A stretch of DNA of 64,000 nt. Source: JAVVEG01 sp032251455. Lineage in GTDB: Bacteria; Pseudomonadota; Gammaproteobacteria; Pseudomonadales; Pseudohongiellaceae. Each line of letters starts with the position of its first letter. Position 1 is the stretch's first letter. The DNA lies in NCBI GenBank assembly GCA_032251455.1, contig JAVVEG010000006.1, positions 82,922-146,921 of the forward strand. Direction: 5' to 3'. The notes under the pieces were generated by a model. It was not told the DNA's origin, ran no database searches, and saw only the letters and a program-made list of their open reading frames with translations. The position numbers were made by a program, and so were the translations under genes. Positions 44,513 through 53,317 of the stretch are shown here, in pieces.

Positions 44513-44842
44513 ATGCCCATCAAGAGCAGCGCTCAGCGGATACAGGAAATGGAAAAACTGGTTGATTTGTCAGAACAATTAACCAGGCTGGCAGAACAGA
44601 GCAACTGGCCAGAGGTGAATAGACTGAGCCTGCAAAGAGAGCAAAGACTGGAGCAGTTTTTCAGCAATGAAATTTCCACAGACATACGTGAGACAGTAAT
44701 TGATGCCATCTCAAGGATACGTTTTTTTGATGAGGAAACAGTACGACTGGTCAAAAAAAATAGAGAAGCCCTGGGGGAAGGAATTATTGATTTACTGGCA
44801 CACAAAAGGCGCATCAAGAACTATATATCGAACCAACACTGA
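44513..44842 (+). CDS. FliT-like small flagellar chaperone
   Basis: 109 aa, helical and highly charged (about 40% Glu, Lys, Arg and Gln). Size, the central RQEQRLEQFF-like helix and a position next to fliC and flgL fit the FliT family, which keeps FliD unfolded for export and, in enterics, inhibits FlhDC. It lies on the opposite strand to all other genes from fleQ to cheV, divergent from flagellin and convergent with flgL. Sequence identity to FliT is low by eye, so this call rests largely on context. Confidence 0.6.
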   Translation: MPIKSSAQRIQEMEKLVDLSEQLTRLAEQSNWPEVNRLSLQREQRLEQFFSNEISTDIRETVIDAISRIRFFDEETVRLVKKNREALGEGIIDLLAHKRRIKNYISNQH

Positions 44843-44880
44843 AGAACTTTAGAAAAATTCTGCAATTTCCTCAAACAGGC

Positions 44881-46128
44881 TCAGATGAAGTTGAACAGCG
44901 ACAGACGACTGACCCTGGCAAAACTGGCCTGGGCTGCCTCCAGCACAAAACTCTCCTGGGCCAGTTGACTCACCGCCTTGGCAATATCCAGGTCGGACAG
45001 AGCTGATAGTGTTGCTCTCACCGTCAGTTCAAACTCTTCATTATTGCTCCTGGTGGAATCAATCTGATTCAGCCTTGAACCAACCGAACTGCGGGTTTCC
45101 AGCAATCGGTCCTGGGCACTACCCAGATTATCCAGAGTCAGACCCAGTTGCTGGTTAAGGCTTGCCATATCCGCACTGCTATCGGTGAGACTCTTGAGCT
45201 GGCTTATGTAATCCTCAAGCCCTCCCAATAAACTCTTTTTATTGCTGGATTCAACCAGAAAGCTGTCCCCTGGTGCCGGATCGCCCTTGATACGCACCGA
45301 TACGCCGCCAAACTCGATTTTTTCACCTGGCGTATACAGCACATTACTGTTCAGTACACGTCCGTCCGACACCTGACGGACGGTGAAATTGGCTGCTGGC
45401 GGATTGACATCATTCACGTCGTTGAACTGGATAACTACTTTTTCCGGAAAAAATTCGGCAAAGGCTGTTTTATTTTCCACTCGCACGTTGTTGATGGATG
45501 CTGGTGGCGAGGCGAGATTGCTTGCCGCCGCACTGCCCGTAATATTCGGTTCGCGGGAAGCAATATCAACAAACAGGGACTTGCCCGCATCATTGACCGC
45601 AACGGAAGTACCCGGTGCGATGACTATACTGCGCTGCCCATCATCCCCCTGATAAACATACCGACCATCCTCGCCCTTGACGAAGGCGGGCTCACGCCCC
45701 TGAAAGCCGGAAAAAATAAACTCACCACTGGCATCCTGGGTGTTCATCAATTGCGCCATGCCATCCACCACTGATTGTAACTCAACGGCAATGAAGCCGC
45801 GCTGAGAGGCATTCAATGCGGCATTACCGGATTGGGTAATCAGATCCTGAGCCCGAAAAACAAGATCACTGACCCCGGTCAGGGCAACCTCTTCTCTCTG
45901 CAGGCGATTCTCCAGCGTGGACAGGTTCTGATTGAACTGATTCACCTTGGCCAGTTCCTGATTGAGCTGGAGAATCCGGGCTGCTGCGATGGGATCATCG
46001 CCCGGGGTTGTCACTCTTTTGTTGGTGGTAATCTGCTCCTGGGTTTTGCTTACCGCACGCTGCACATCCAGCATCCCTGCAAGAGCCGTGGAATTGATCT
46101 GGGCAGTTGAAATTCTGATTGCAGCCAT
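44881..46128 (-). CDS. flgL: Flagellar hook-associated protein FlgL (HAP3)
   Basis: 415 aa, similar to the pseudomonad protein and longer than enteric FlgL (317). Start at the ATG 46128 (MAAIRISTAQINSTALAGML) with AGGTG upstream. Flagellin-like ends: N-terminal QITTNKRVTTPGDDPIAAARILQLN and C-terminal LSALSDLDIAKAVSQLAQESF. It joins the FlgK ring to flagellin. It is last in the flgB-L run, 79 bp after flgK. Confidence 0.94.
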   Translation of the reverse strand: MAAIRISTAQINSTALAGMLDVQRAVSKTQEQITTNKRVTTPGDDPIAAARILQLNQELAKVNQFNQNLSTLENRLQREEVALTGVSDLVFRAQDLITQSGNAALNASQRGFIAVELQSVVDGMAQLMNTQDASGEFIFSGFQGREPAFVKGEDGRYVYQGDDGQRSIVIAPGTSVAVNDAGKSLFVDIASREPNITGSAAASNLASPPASINNVRVENKTAFAEFFPEKVVIQFNDVNDVNPPAANFTVRQVSDGRVLNSNVLYTPGEKIEFGGVSVRIKGDPAPGDSFLVESSNKKSLLGGLEDYISQLKSLTDSSADMASLNQQLGLTLDNLGSAQDRLLETRSSVGSRLNQIDSTRSNNEEFELTVRATLSALSDLDIAKAVSQLAQESFVLEAAQASFARVSRLSLFNFI

Positions 46129-46187
46129 AGGGCACCTGTTGGAATACTCATTATTGCGTTGTTGCTGGTTGAACAAAATTACATTTT

Positions 46188-46215
46188 AAAAAGTTACATA
46201 TAAAAAGTTACATAT
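46188..46215. repeat. Two tandem 14-bp repeats at the flgK stop codon
   Basis: AAAAAGTTACATAT occurs twice, head to tail and exact, at 46188-46201 and 46202-46215. The flgK stop codon (46208-46210) lies in the second copy. Confidence 0.95.
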
Positions 46216-48868
46216 TGAGCAAGGTATCAAACAAATCGCGGGCCAAACCAATCAGACGGGCCGATGCATTGAATTGTTGCTCCAGCTCTATCAGGCGGGC
46301 AGCCTCTTCCTCCACATTGACCCCCGAAACTGATTGCAAGGCGTTCATGGATTGACGCAACAAGGACGCACCGGCTGACTGGCTCAGGTTCGCCTGATTG
46401 GTCAATATGCCCAGCTCTTCCACCATCTGACCATAGGCCCCCTGATAACTGAGATTGCCATTGGAAAGCACTGGCGCGGATGAGAGCTCCATCATAGCCA
46501 GGCCATTACGGTTATCTGCCGACCCACTGCGATTGAAATCAATACTAAAGCTGTCGCCCGCCTGCGGGGCGCCCTGCCCGGTTCCACTGCCAAGTGTCAC
46601 CTGGTACCCGGTAAAATTGCTGCGCGCCTCCGGTTGCTGAGTGAATACCCCGGCATTACTGTTTGAACTGAGTTCCATGTTCGCTGCCAGTTGCACATCG
46701 ATACTGCCACCAACAGTCAACTGGGTAGCGGGGTCACCGCTTGCCGGGCCTGAGAAATTCGTCCCGGGCAAGCCTGTAACGGGGCTGCTGACCAGGACCG
46801 AAGCATCCGCATCAGCAAGACCCAGAGTCAGATCGACCCCCGTCGTGGAGACTATTTTCAGGCTGCCACCATCACTGCTGGCACGAATGCCTTGGGCCTG
46901 CAATACAGAACTGGCATTGATGCTGTCGCGCAGGAAATCTGCCGTCAAGGGATTGGGGGCAGATGTCGTACTCAGGTCCACGCCATTGAGGCTCAGACTC
47001 AATGCTTCACCATTGCTGCCGCTGGTAAAGGCAGACAAGGTCATTTGTGAAGACGCATTGGCCTTAACACCGGTCAGCGCAGTTAATTGTGCGGCAACAC
47101 TGTCGGCCGATTGATTGGCGGCCATGGTGACTTGCTGCACGGTAATGAACCCTGTCAGCGGATCAGTTTTCTGCACTGTGATCAGTTCACCCGGATAGCC
47201 ATTGCTGGCAGACCCAAACTGCAGTCGCGCAACCGCCGGACCGGTACTGCTGACTGTCGTACCACCAGGGTCATCCGGAAACACAGTCTGTGAACTGCCC
47301 GGCACAAACACCTGATTCATCAAAGCTGGCACCAGTGGTTTGGGGTTGGCAGGGTCACTGTTATCAAGCACATCGTAAGTCGTTGCCGAGGTAAAGCGAA
47401 TAATCACCGGGGGACTGAGACTATTGCTCGCCGTGTTGAAAAATGCCGTATCCACACTGCTGGTTTGTCCCGCACTGATAAAGCCACCACCCAGGTTTCC
47501 CGCAGCAGCCTGGGTCAACAGGGTACCGGCAAGAGCAAACTCTTCAGGGCGACGGATCAGCAACTGCATATTGCTGCTGGCACCACGACCCGGCTGGATA
47601 AGAAAGCGGTCACCATTCTGGAAACTGCCACTTTCCAGGGTTATTTTCAGACCATCCACATTGATTTCATGCGGCAACTTGCTACCCAGCATATCCTGGG
47701 CAACCACCTTGCCATCGCTCAGCCTGAGCACCGAAAAACGACCCGAAGGTCCGGAGAACTGCAATTCATAATCGCTGGCGGCCAGTTGGGCAATATCATC
47801 GATCGCCACCGTCATACTGCGATTTGCGGACAGTGAATTATTGGCAAATTCCCGCACCCGGTCACGCATGAACACGGGTGAATTGATGTCGGTGAACAAG
47901 GCCTTTCCCAGGTTGCCTTCCAGGTCTACACCCAGTTGGTGCTGTTGATTGACTGCATCGACAAGGCCCAGGGCAATCCGCCCCAGCGAGTTGAAGGCGG
48001 TATCCAGTGCTTCCTCACGGAAGCGACGCAAGCCGCCAAGCTCGCCACCGCTCAATAATTGACCGACCGCTGAGATTGTATTCCCGTCCACAAAGGCGAG
48101 TTCGCGCCGGGCCGGATCGGCAGCACCCGGAATGGTAAGCAGCGTTCTTGTCGTCACCCCCGAAACCAGAGGCTGACCCTGGCCAATAGCCACATCGAGA
48201 GTCCCGTTGCCGCGATCTATCGTGCTGATATCCACCAGTTTTGCCAGATCGCGCAAGGCTTGATCGCGTTTATCCAGCAGATCATTCGGCTGCTGCCCGC
48301 GAGCAGCACTGAAGGTGCTGCTGATCGAGCGATTCAATTCGGCTATCTGCACCCCCAGGCTGTTGATATCGGAAACGATGGTATCCAGTTGCTTGTTGAT
48401 GGTCTGGTTTTGATCCAACAGGCGGGTTTCCAGTTGTTTGAAGTTGGAGGTCAGCAGACGGCTTTCAGTCAGCAACAATTGTCGGCCCAACAGGGAAGAA
48501 GGGTCATTGGTCGCTTCATTGAAAGCATCGAAGAACTTGTTGATGGACTGTGACAAATTGGTTTGATCCCCGGCAAACAGATTGTCCAGCTGGGTAATAT
48601 TGGACAGATAGGCATCCACATCGCTGAGTGCCGAAATATCGGTGGCAACCTGATCCACCAGAAATTTTTCCGTATTCCTGAATACCTCGGTAGTGATTGC
48701 CCCATTGCCGATAAAACCTACACCGGTCTGGATAGGCTGCGTGCTGGTATTGGTGATGGATTGCCGGCTAAAACCTTCGGTACCCGCATTGACTATGTTA
48801 TGGCCGGTTGTCGACAGGCCCAGTTGACTGACCCGCATCCCACTGATAGCGGTGCTGATAAGACTCAT
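46208..48868 (-). CDS. flgK: Flagellar hook-associated protein FlgK (HAP1), enlarged
   Basis: 886 aa; Salmonella has 553 and P. aeruginosa about 680. N-terminal MSLISTAISGMRVSQLGLSTTGHNIVNAGTEGFS is the standard axial motif, here intact, with the coiled region behind; the C-terminus ends LIELEQQFNASARLIGLARDLFDTLLNM. The extra length is between about 430 and 800, rich in Ser, Thr, Gly and Asp, with beta-rich stretches such as GYPGELITVQKTDPL. Its ATG overlaps the flgJ stop by 4 bp. It forms the first junction above the hook. Confidence 0.95.
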   Translation of the reverse strand: MSLISTAISGMRVSQLGLSTTGHNIVNAGTEGFSRQSITNTSTQPIQTGVGFIGNGAITTEVFRNTEKFLVDQVATDISALSDVDAYLSNITQLDNLFAGDQTNLSQSINKFFDAFNEATNDPSSLLGRQLLLTESRLLTSNFKQLETRLLDQNQTINKQLDTIVSDINSLGVQIAELNRSISSTFSAARGQQPNDLLDKRDQALRDLAKLVDISTIDRGNGTLDVAIGQGQPLVSGVTTRTLLTIPGAADPARRELAFVDGNTISAVGQLLSGGELGGLRRFREEALDTAFNSLGRIALGLVDAVNQQHQLGVDLEGNLGKALFTDINSPVFMRDRVREFANNSLSANRSMTVAIDDIAQLAASDYELQFSGPSGRFSVLRLSDGKVVAQDMLGSKLPHEINVDGLKITLESGSFQNGDRFLIQPGRGASSNMQLLIRRPEEFALAGTLLTQAAAGNLGGGFISAGQTSSVDTAFFNTASNSLSPPVIIRFTSATTYDVLDNSDPANPKPLVPALMNQVFVPGSSQTVFPDDPGGTTVSSTGPAVARLQFGSASNGYPGELITVQKTDPLTGFITVQQVTMAANQSADSVAAQLTALTGVKANASSQMTLSAFTSGSNGEALSLSLNGVDLSTTSAPNPLTADFLRDSINASSVLQAQGIRASSDGGSLKIVSTTGVDLTLGLADADASVLVSSPVTGLPGTNFSGPASGDPATQLTVGGSIDVQLAANMELSSNSNAGVFTQQPEARSNFTGYQVTLGSGTGQGAPQAGDSFSIDFNRSGSADNRNGLAMMELSSAPVLSNGNLSYQGAYGQMVEELGILTNQANLSQSAGASLLRQSMNALQSVSGVNVEEEAARLIELEQQFNASARLIGLARDLFDTLLNM

Positions 48869-49815
48869 TGGCTCTCTCCTGGCATGGCAGTCATCGCTAG
48901 CCTGGCAGAGGCTGCCTGCATGGCCGGACTGGCTCTGACAGCTTCAATCTTGCTGGCATAATGTGGGTCAGTCGCGTAGCCGGCACGTTGCAGGCTTTCA
49001 GCAAATTGGGCAGGGTCTTCAGCTTGCTTCAATGCCAACTGATAACGGGGATTGTTGCGTAAAAAGTTGGCGTAATCCTGAAAGCTTTCGGCAAATGACG
49101 CATAGGCTCGAAAGACAGCCTCCTGCTTTTTCATCACTCCGTTCTCATGCTCAAGGGTAGTTATCCTGGCACGGTCCCCCTGCCAGGCTGCATCAGCCTT
49201 GATACCAAAAAGATTGTGCGTACTGCTGCCATCGGCACGTTGCGGAATCGCCTTGCCCCAGCCTGTTTCCAGGGCAGCCTGCGCCAGGATAGACTGTGAT
49301 TCCACCCCCAGTTGCGACCCGATCTGCCGTGACAAAGGAGTCAGTTCTCTGACAAACTCATCGGGAGACGAAAATCCCTGCTGCTTATTGCCAGCCTGAT
49401 CGCTTGGCTTAGCAGGCTGCCGTGGACGTATGTCATTTCCTGTAACTGTATTCAATACCGCAGCGGATGGATCAGTTCCAGTCATCTCTTTGACTGAATA
49501 ATTGCCAGCCATCTGCCGATACAAAACCTCTGCCAGGCCAAAGCCACCAGCCTCGCTCAAATGAAGGCTCAACTGGTTGTCCAGATTTTCCTGATGAAAA
49601 TCCATTTCCTTGCTGCGCAGATAATTATCCTCAAACAGGGAACCATTGGTTTCCCTCACACTTTTCAACATCATATTGATAAAAAGAGATTCAAACTGTT
49701 TGGCCACTGCACGCAGCCCTTCAGCAGTATTTTCCCGGCCCTGCACCGAGATTCCCTGCAAGGAGGCAAGATCGGTATACACACTCCGGTTGTCAGTCAA
49801 GGCAATACTGGTCAT
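48865..49815 (-). CDS. flgJ: Peptidoglycan hydrolase FlgJ
   Basis: 316 aa two-domain protein. The N-terminal rod-binding domain (about 25-100: GLRAVAKQFESLFINMMLKSVRE) helps rod assembly, and the C-terminal glucosaminidase domain (about 165-310) opens peptidoglycan; LAQAALETGWGKAIP contains the catalytic Glu. A linker of about 50 Pro/Gln/Ser-rich residues joins them. It lies between flgI and flgK. Confidence 0.95.
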   Translation of the reverse strand: MTSIALTDNRSVYTDLASLQGISVQGRENTAEGLRAVAKQFESLFINMMLKSVRETNGSLFEDNYLRSKEMDFHQENLDNQLSLHLSEAGGFGLAEVLYRQMAGNYSVKEMTGTDPSAAVLNTVTGNDIRPRQPAKPSDQAGNKQQGFSSPDEFVRELTPLSRQIGSQLGVESQSILAQAALETGWGKAIPQRADGSSTHNLFGIKADAAWQGDRARITTLEHENGVMKKQEAVFRAYASFAESFQDYANFLRNNPRYQLALKQAEDPAQFAESLQRAGYATDPHYASKIEAVRASPAMQAASARLAMTAMPGESQ

Positions 49816-49825
49816 TGTGGTTTCA

Positions 49826-50971
49826 TCAGATGATTATCAAATCGGCACGCAAGGCGCCGGATTGTTTCAATGCTTCAAGAATAGCCGCCAGATCACCCGG
49901 CGCGGCACCAACTGCATTGATGGCCTGAACGATATCAGACAGACTGCTGCCGCTATCAAACAGGAACATGCGGTTGCTTTCCTGATTCACGTTTATATTG
50001 GTTTCCGGTACCACTACTGTAGCCCCATCCGACAGAGGCTCAGGCTGACTGATTATCGACCGCTCGGTGATGGTGACACTGAGGCTGCCGTGCGTGATGG
50101 CTGCTGGCGACACACGTACATGATCACCTATGACGATGGTGCCAGTGCGTGAATTGACTATCACCCTGGCCACGGCATCACCTTGCTCAACCTGCATGTT
50201 CTCCAGCTCTGAAACAAAGGCTACCCGCATTTGTGGGTCATGTGGTGCCTGTACCTTGATGGAAACAGCATCGATGGCTTGTGCTGTCCCTTCACCCAGG
50301 AACTCGTTGACAGCACGGGACACCCGCTTTGCCGTGGTGAAATCAGCCCGCTTCAGATTGAAGACGACATGATCGCCATGATTGAATGCGGTCTGTACTT
50401 CACGCACAGATGTCGCACCACCGGGGATACGGCCGACACTCGGAATATTGATCGAAATGCTGGAACCATCAGCCCCCTCAACACCCAGACCACCCACCAC
50501 CAGATTGCCTTGTGCAATGGCATAAATCTCGCCATCCACCCCCTGCAGGAAAGTCCGCTCCAGACTGCCCCCCCTCAGGCTGTTGGCATTGGCCAGGGAG
50601 GAGACGGTCACATCAATGGTCTGCCCGGGTTTGGTAAACGCCGGTAATTCAGCCTGCACTGACACGACAGCCACATTGCGCAGCTGAAAATTCTGGCCCG
50701 AAGGCATGGGAATGCCGAATTGATTGAGGTAAGCGCGAAAGGATTCAGCCGTGAATGGCGCCTGGGTAGTCTGATCACCCGTACCATTGAGCCCGGTCAC
50801 CAGCCCCACTCCAACCAGCTGGTTGGCCTGCACACCCTGAAGATTGGCAATATCCTTGATACGGTCGGCGGCCACCGGCATTGGCAACAGTTGCTGCAAC
50901 AACAGGATAACCAGAGTCACTGATAAGCCTTTTTCTACCCTGCTTTTTCCATTGTGCTTGAACATCAACAT
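49826..50971 (-). CDS. flgI: Flagellar P-ring protein FlgI
   Basis: 381 aa from the ATG at 50971, which has GGAG six bases upstream. A signal peptide ends near PVAADR. DRIKDIANLQGVQANQLVGVGLVTGLNGTGDQT is the family hallmark in two adjoining stretches. It forms the bushing in the peptidoglycan around the rod. Ordinary size, unlike the external parts of this flagellum. Confidence 0.96.
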   Translation of the reverse strand: MLMFKHNGKSRVEKGLSVTLVILLLQQLLPMPVAADRIKDIANLQGVQANQLVGVGLVTGLNGTGDQTTQAPFTAESFRAYLNQFGIPMPSGQNFQLRNVAVVSVQAELPAFTKPGQTIDVTVSSLANANSLRGGSLERTFLQGVDGEIYAIAQGNLVVGGLGVEGADGSSISINIPSVGRIPGGATSVREVQTAFNHGDHVVFNLKRADFTTAKRVSRAVNEFLGEGTAQAIDAVSIKVQAPHDPQMRVAFVSELENMQVEQGDAVARVIVNSRTGTIVIGDHVRVSPAAITHGSLSVTITERSIISQPEPLSDGATVVVPETNINVNQESNRMFLFDSGSSLSDIVQAINAVGAAPGDLAAILEALKQSGALRADLIII

Positions 50972-51027
50972 ATTTTCTCCGCTCCGCCTACTGATCACAA
51001 CTGCCACAGAAAAGTGACTGAGCTATC

Positions 51028-51699
51028 TTATAAAGGCCATAAATACCCGGTAAAGAAACGTGTCAACCAACCCGGTTCATTGCTGTCCGCCAGAGTTCCG
51101 GTTCCGCTATAGGCAATCCTGACATCGGCTACCCTGGTAGAGGAAATCGTGTTATCAGGATTGATGTCTTCGCGTCTTACCAGACCACTGATACGGATAT
51201 ATTCACTACCCTTGTTCAGTTGCAGCCATTTCTCACCACGCACAACCAGCAGGCCATTAGGTAGAACATCAGCCACCGTAACCGTGATATTTCCGATCAA
51301 CTGATTGCTTTGCTCACTTTCTGCCTCACCATCAAAATCGGTCACCGATCCAAGTTCTGTCCTGCCATTGAAGCTGTTGCCAAACAAAGAAGTGACACCC
51401 GGTATCGATGTACTGCTATCACGGGTAAAAGAGGTATCCGAAGTCTTGGTGGCTGAGGTAGCTTCATTGAGATTGATGGTCAGCACGTCACCCATCCGGT
51501 GAGCCCGGCGTTGATACAGATCCACTGCATTGCCCCGCTGGTAAATGGAACCTGTAGGCTCCAATGCTGGCGGCAGCGCCGAAACCAGTACAGGAGCAAA
51601 CCCTGGGTCGCCGGGCATGGGACCGGGATTGGGATTGAGCGCACAGGCGCTCAAGCTACTGCTCAGTACAATCAACAAAAAGGTTCGGCTTGTGATCAT
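51028..51699 (-). CDS. flgH: Flagellar L-ring lipoprotein FlgH
   Basis: 223 aa outer-membrane lipoprotein, lipobox LSSSLSAC with Cys19. Seen: GSIYQRGNAVDLYQRRAHRMGDVLTI (the family's conserved start in two halves), NLNEATSATK, VRGEKWLQLN and ISGLVRREDI. It forms the outer-membrane ring. Located between flgG and flgI. Confidence 0.96.
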   Translation of the reverse strand: MITSRTFLLIVLSSSLSACALNPNPGPMPGDPGFAPVLVSALPPALEPTGSIYQRGNAVDLYQRRAHRMGDVLTINLNEATSATKTSDTSFTRDSSTSIPGVTSLFGNSFNGRTELGSVTDFDGEAESEQSNQLIGNITVTVADVLPNGLLVVRGEKWLQLNKGSEYIRISGLVRREDINPDNTISSTRVADVRIAYSGTGTLADSNEPGWLTRFFTGYLWPL

Positions 51700-51729
51700 T
51701 TCAATAGGCCTCGTTGCACGTTCCTGGCA

Positions 51730-52512
51730 TTAGAGATTCTGGGTGATGAACTGCAACATCTGATCGGCAGTGGAAATAACCCGTGAATTCATTTCATAGG
51801 CCCGCTGTGTGGTGATCATGTCCACCAACTCTTCAACCACATCCACATTGGAGTTTTCCAGGGCACCCTGTACCAGGGTACCCATGCCATTCTGGCCGGG
51901 TGTATTCTGTTGGGGGTTACCGCTGGAGATGGTTTCTGCATACAGATTGCCACCCAGGGCCTCCAAACCACTCGGGTTGATGAAATCAACCAGATTGAGA
52001 GTCCCGATATTGACGGTACCCGTTCCCGACACTACCGCCGTAATCACCCCATCGGTACCAATGGTGACAGTACTGGCATTTTCCGGAATATTGATGCCTG
52101 GTTCCAATAACAAACCCAGTGTAGTGACCAGCTCCCCATCTGCACTTAATTGAAACTGGCCATCACGGGTATACGCGGAAGTACCATCCGGCATTTGAAT
52201 CTCAAAGAACCCACGCCCGTTGATGGCCACATCCAACGCCTCTGTTGTTGTTTGCAAGGCACCCTGGGTAAAGATCTTCTGAGTGCCGACTGTTCTGACC
52301 CCTGTCCCCAGCTGCAAACCCGAAGGCAGTTCGGTATCCTGGGTGGAGCTGGCACCTGGTTGCCTCTGAATCTGGTACAACAGATCTTCAAAGGCCACAC
52401 GATCGCGCTTGAAGCCGTTGGTGGCAACGTTGGCCAGATTGTTGGAAATCGTGGTAAGACGATTATCCTGGGCGCTTAAACCGGTCTTGGAAATATAAAG
52501 TGCTGCGTGCAT
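51730..52512 (-). CDS. flgG: Flagellar distal rod protein FlgG
   Basis: 260 aa, the usual length. N-terminal MHAALYISKTGLSAQDNRLTTISNNLANVATNGFKR is the axial motif in full; the C-terminus reads VELVDMITTQRAYEMNSRVI and DQMLQFITQNL. It forms the part of the rod that crosses peptidoglycan and outer membrane. Confidence 0.97.
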   Translation of the reverse strand: MHAALYISKTGLSAQDNRLTTISNNLANVATNGFKRDRVAFEDLLYQIQRQPGASSTQDTELPSGLQLGTGVRTVGTQKIFTQGALQTTTEALDVAINGRGFFEIQMPDGTSAYTRDGQFQLSADGELVTTLGLLLEPGINIPENASTVTIGTDGVITAVVSGTGTVNIGTLNLVDFINPSGLEALGGNLYAETISSGNPQQNTPGQNGMGTLVQGALENSNVDVVEELVDMITTQRAYEMNSRVISTADQMLQFITQNL

Positions 52513-52532
52513 TGCAATACTCCGTTTGTTTG

Positions 52533-53273
52533 CTACTGAACCTGCAAGAGCTGTGCCGAAACTTCAGAGTTTTCCTGCAGAGTCTGCATCAGGGTGATAT
52601 TCATTTCATAATTGCGGGTCAGGGATATCATCTCGACCATGGCATCCACGATATTGACATTACTGCCTTCCAGGTAACCGGTAACCACTCGCACTTCAGC
52701 GGCAGCAGGCTCTATCAACCCATCGCGTCGATAAAACAGGCCATCAGCTCCCTTTTCCAGATCGGCATTGGCCGGGTTGACCAGTTTGATCCTATCCAGA
52801 GTGGCCATGACTTCAGCGCCCTGTCCCAACTCCTGCACGGAAATGATTCCATCCAGACCAATTTCCATTTGCTCGAAAGGCGGCAGGCTGACAGGACCGC
52901 TATTGCCCAGAACCGGCAAGCCATTGCCGGTCAACAACTCACCGAATGGATTGATCTCCAGATTACCGGCGCGGGTATAGGCTTCTCTGCCATCGGCTGC
53001 CTGCACTGCAATCCAGCCCTCACCCTTGATGGCCAGGTCCAGACCATTTCCGGTTTCCTGCAGCACACCTTGACTGAAATCAGTGCCCGCGCCCGCTGCT
53101 CTGGTCAGCACCCGCGTATCCAGGCCATCCCCGCTGACTTGCATGGCAACGGCCTGAGCCAGATCGGCACGAAAGCCGGTGGTCGTGGCATTGGCCAGAT
53201 TGTGGGCATGAATGGCCTGCGCCTGCATGCTGCGCATGGCGCCACTCATTCCGGTATACAGGGCTTTATCCAT
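52533..53273 (-). CDS. flgF: Flagellar proximal rod protein FlgF
   Basis: 246 aa. N-terminal MDKALYTGMSGAMRSMQAQA is typical for FlgF, with HNLANATTTGFRADL as the axial motif. C-terminal VEMISLTRNYEMNITLMQTL. Proximal rod subunit. It lies 20 bp upstream of flgG. Confidence 0.97.
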   Translation of the reverse strand: MDKALYTGMSGAMRSMQAQAIHAHNLANATTTGFRADLAQAVAMQVSGDGLDTRVLTRAAGAGTDFSQGVLQETGNGLDLAIKGEGWIAVQAADGREAYTRAGNLEINPFGELLTGNGLPVLGNSGPVSLPPFEQMEIGLDGIISVQELGQGAEVMATLDRIKLVNPANADLEKGADGLFYRRDGLIEPAAAEVRVVTGYLEGSNVNIVDAMVEMISLTRNYEMNITLMQTLQENSEVSAQLLQVQ

Positions 53274-53317
53274 TGCTTGCTATTCCTCTTGCCGTTATCA
53301 ACTAGCCGTCAACGTTC

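Noticed and set aside
46129..46207. A sigma-28 promoter for flgL
   Set aside because: No TAAA-N15-GCCGATAA-like pattern is present; flgL is probably read through from flgK.
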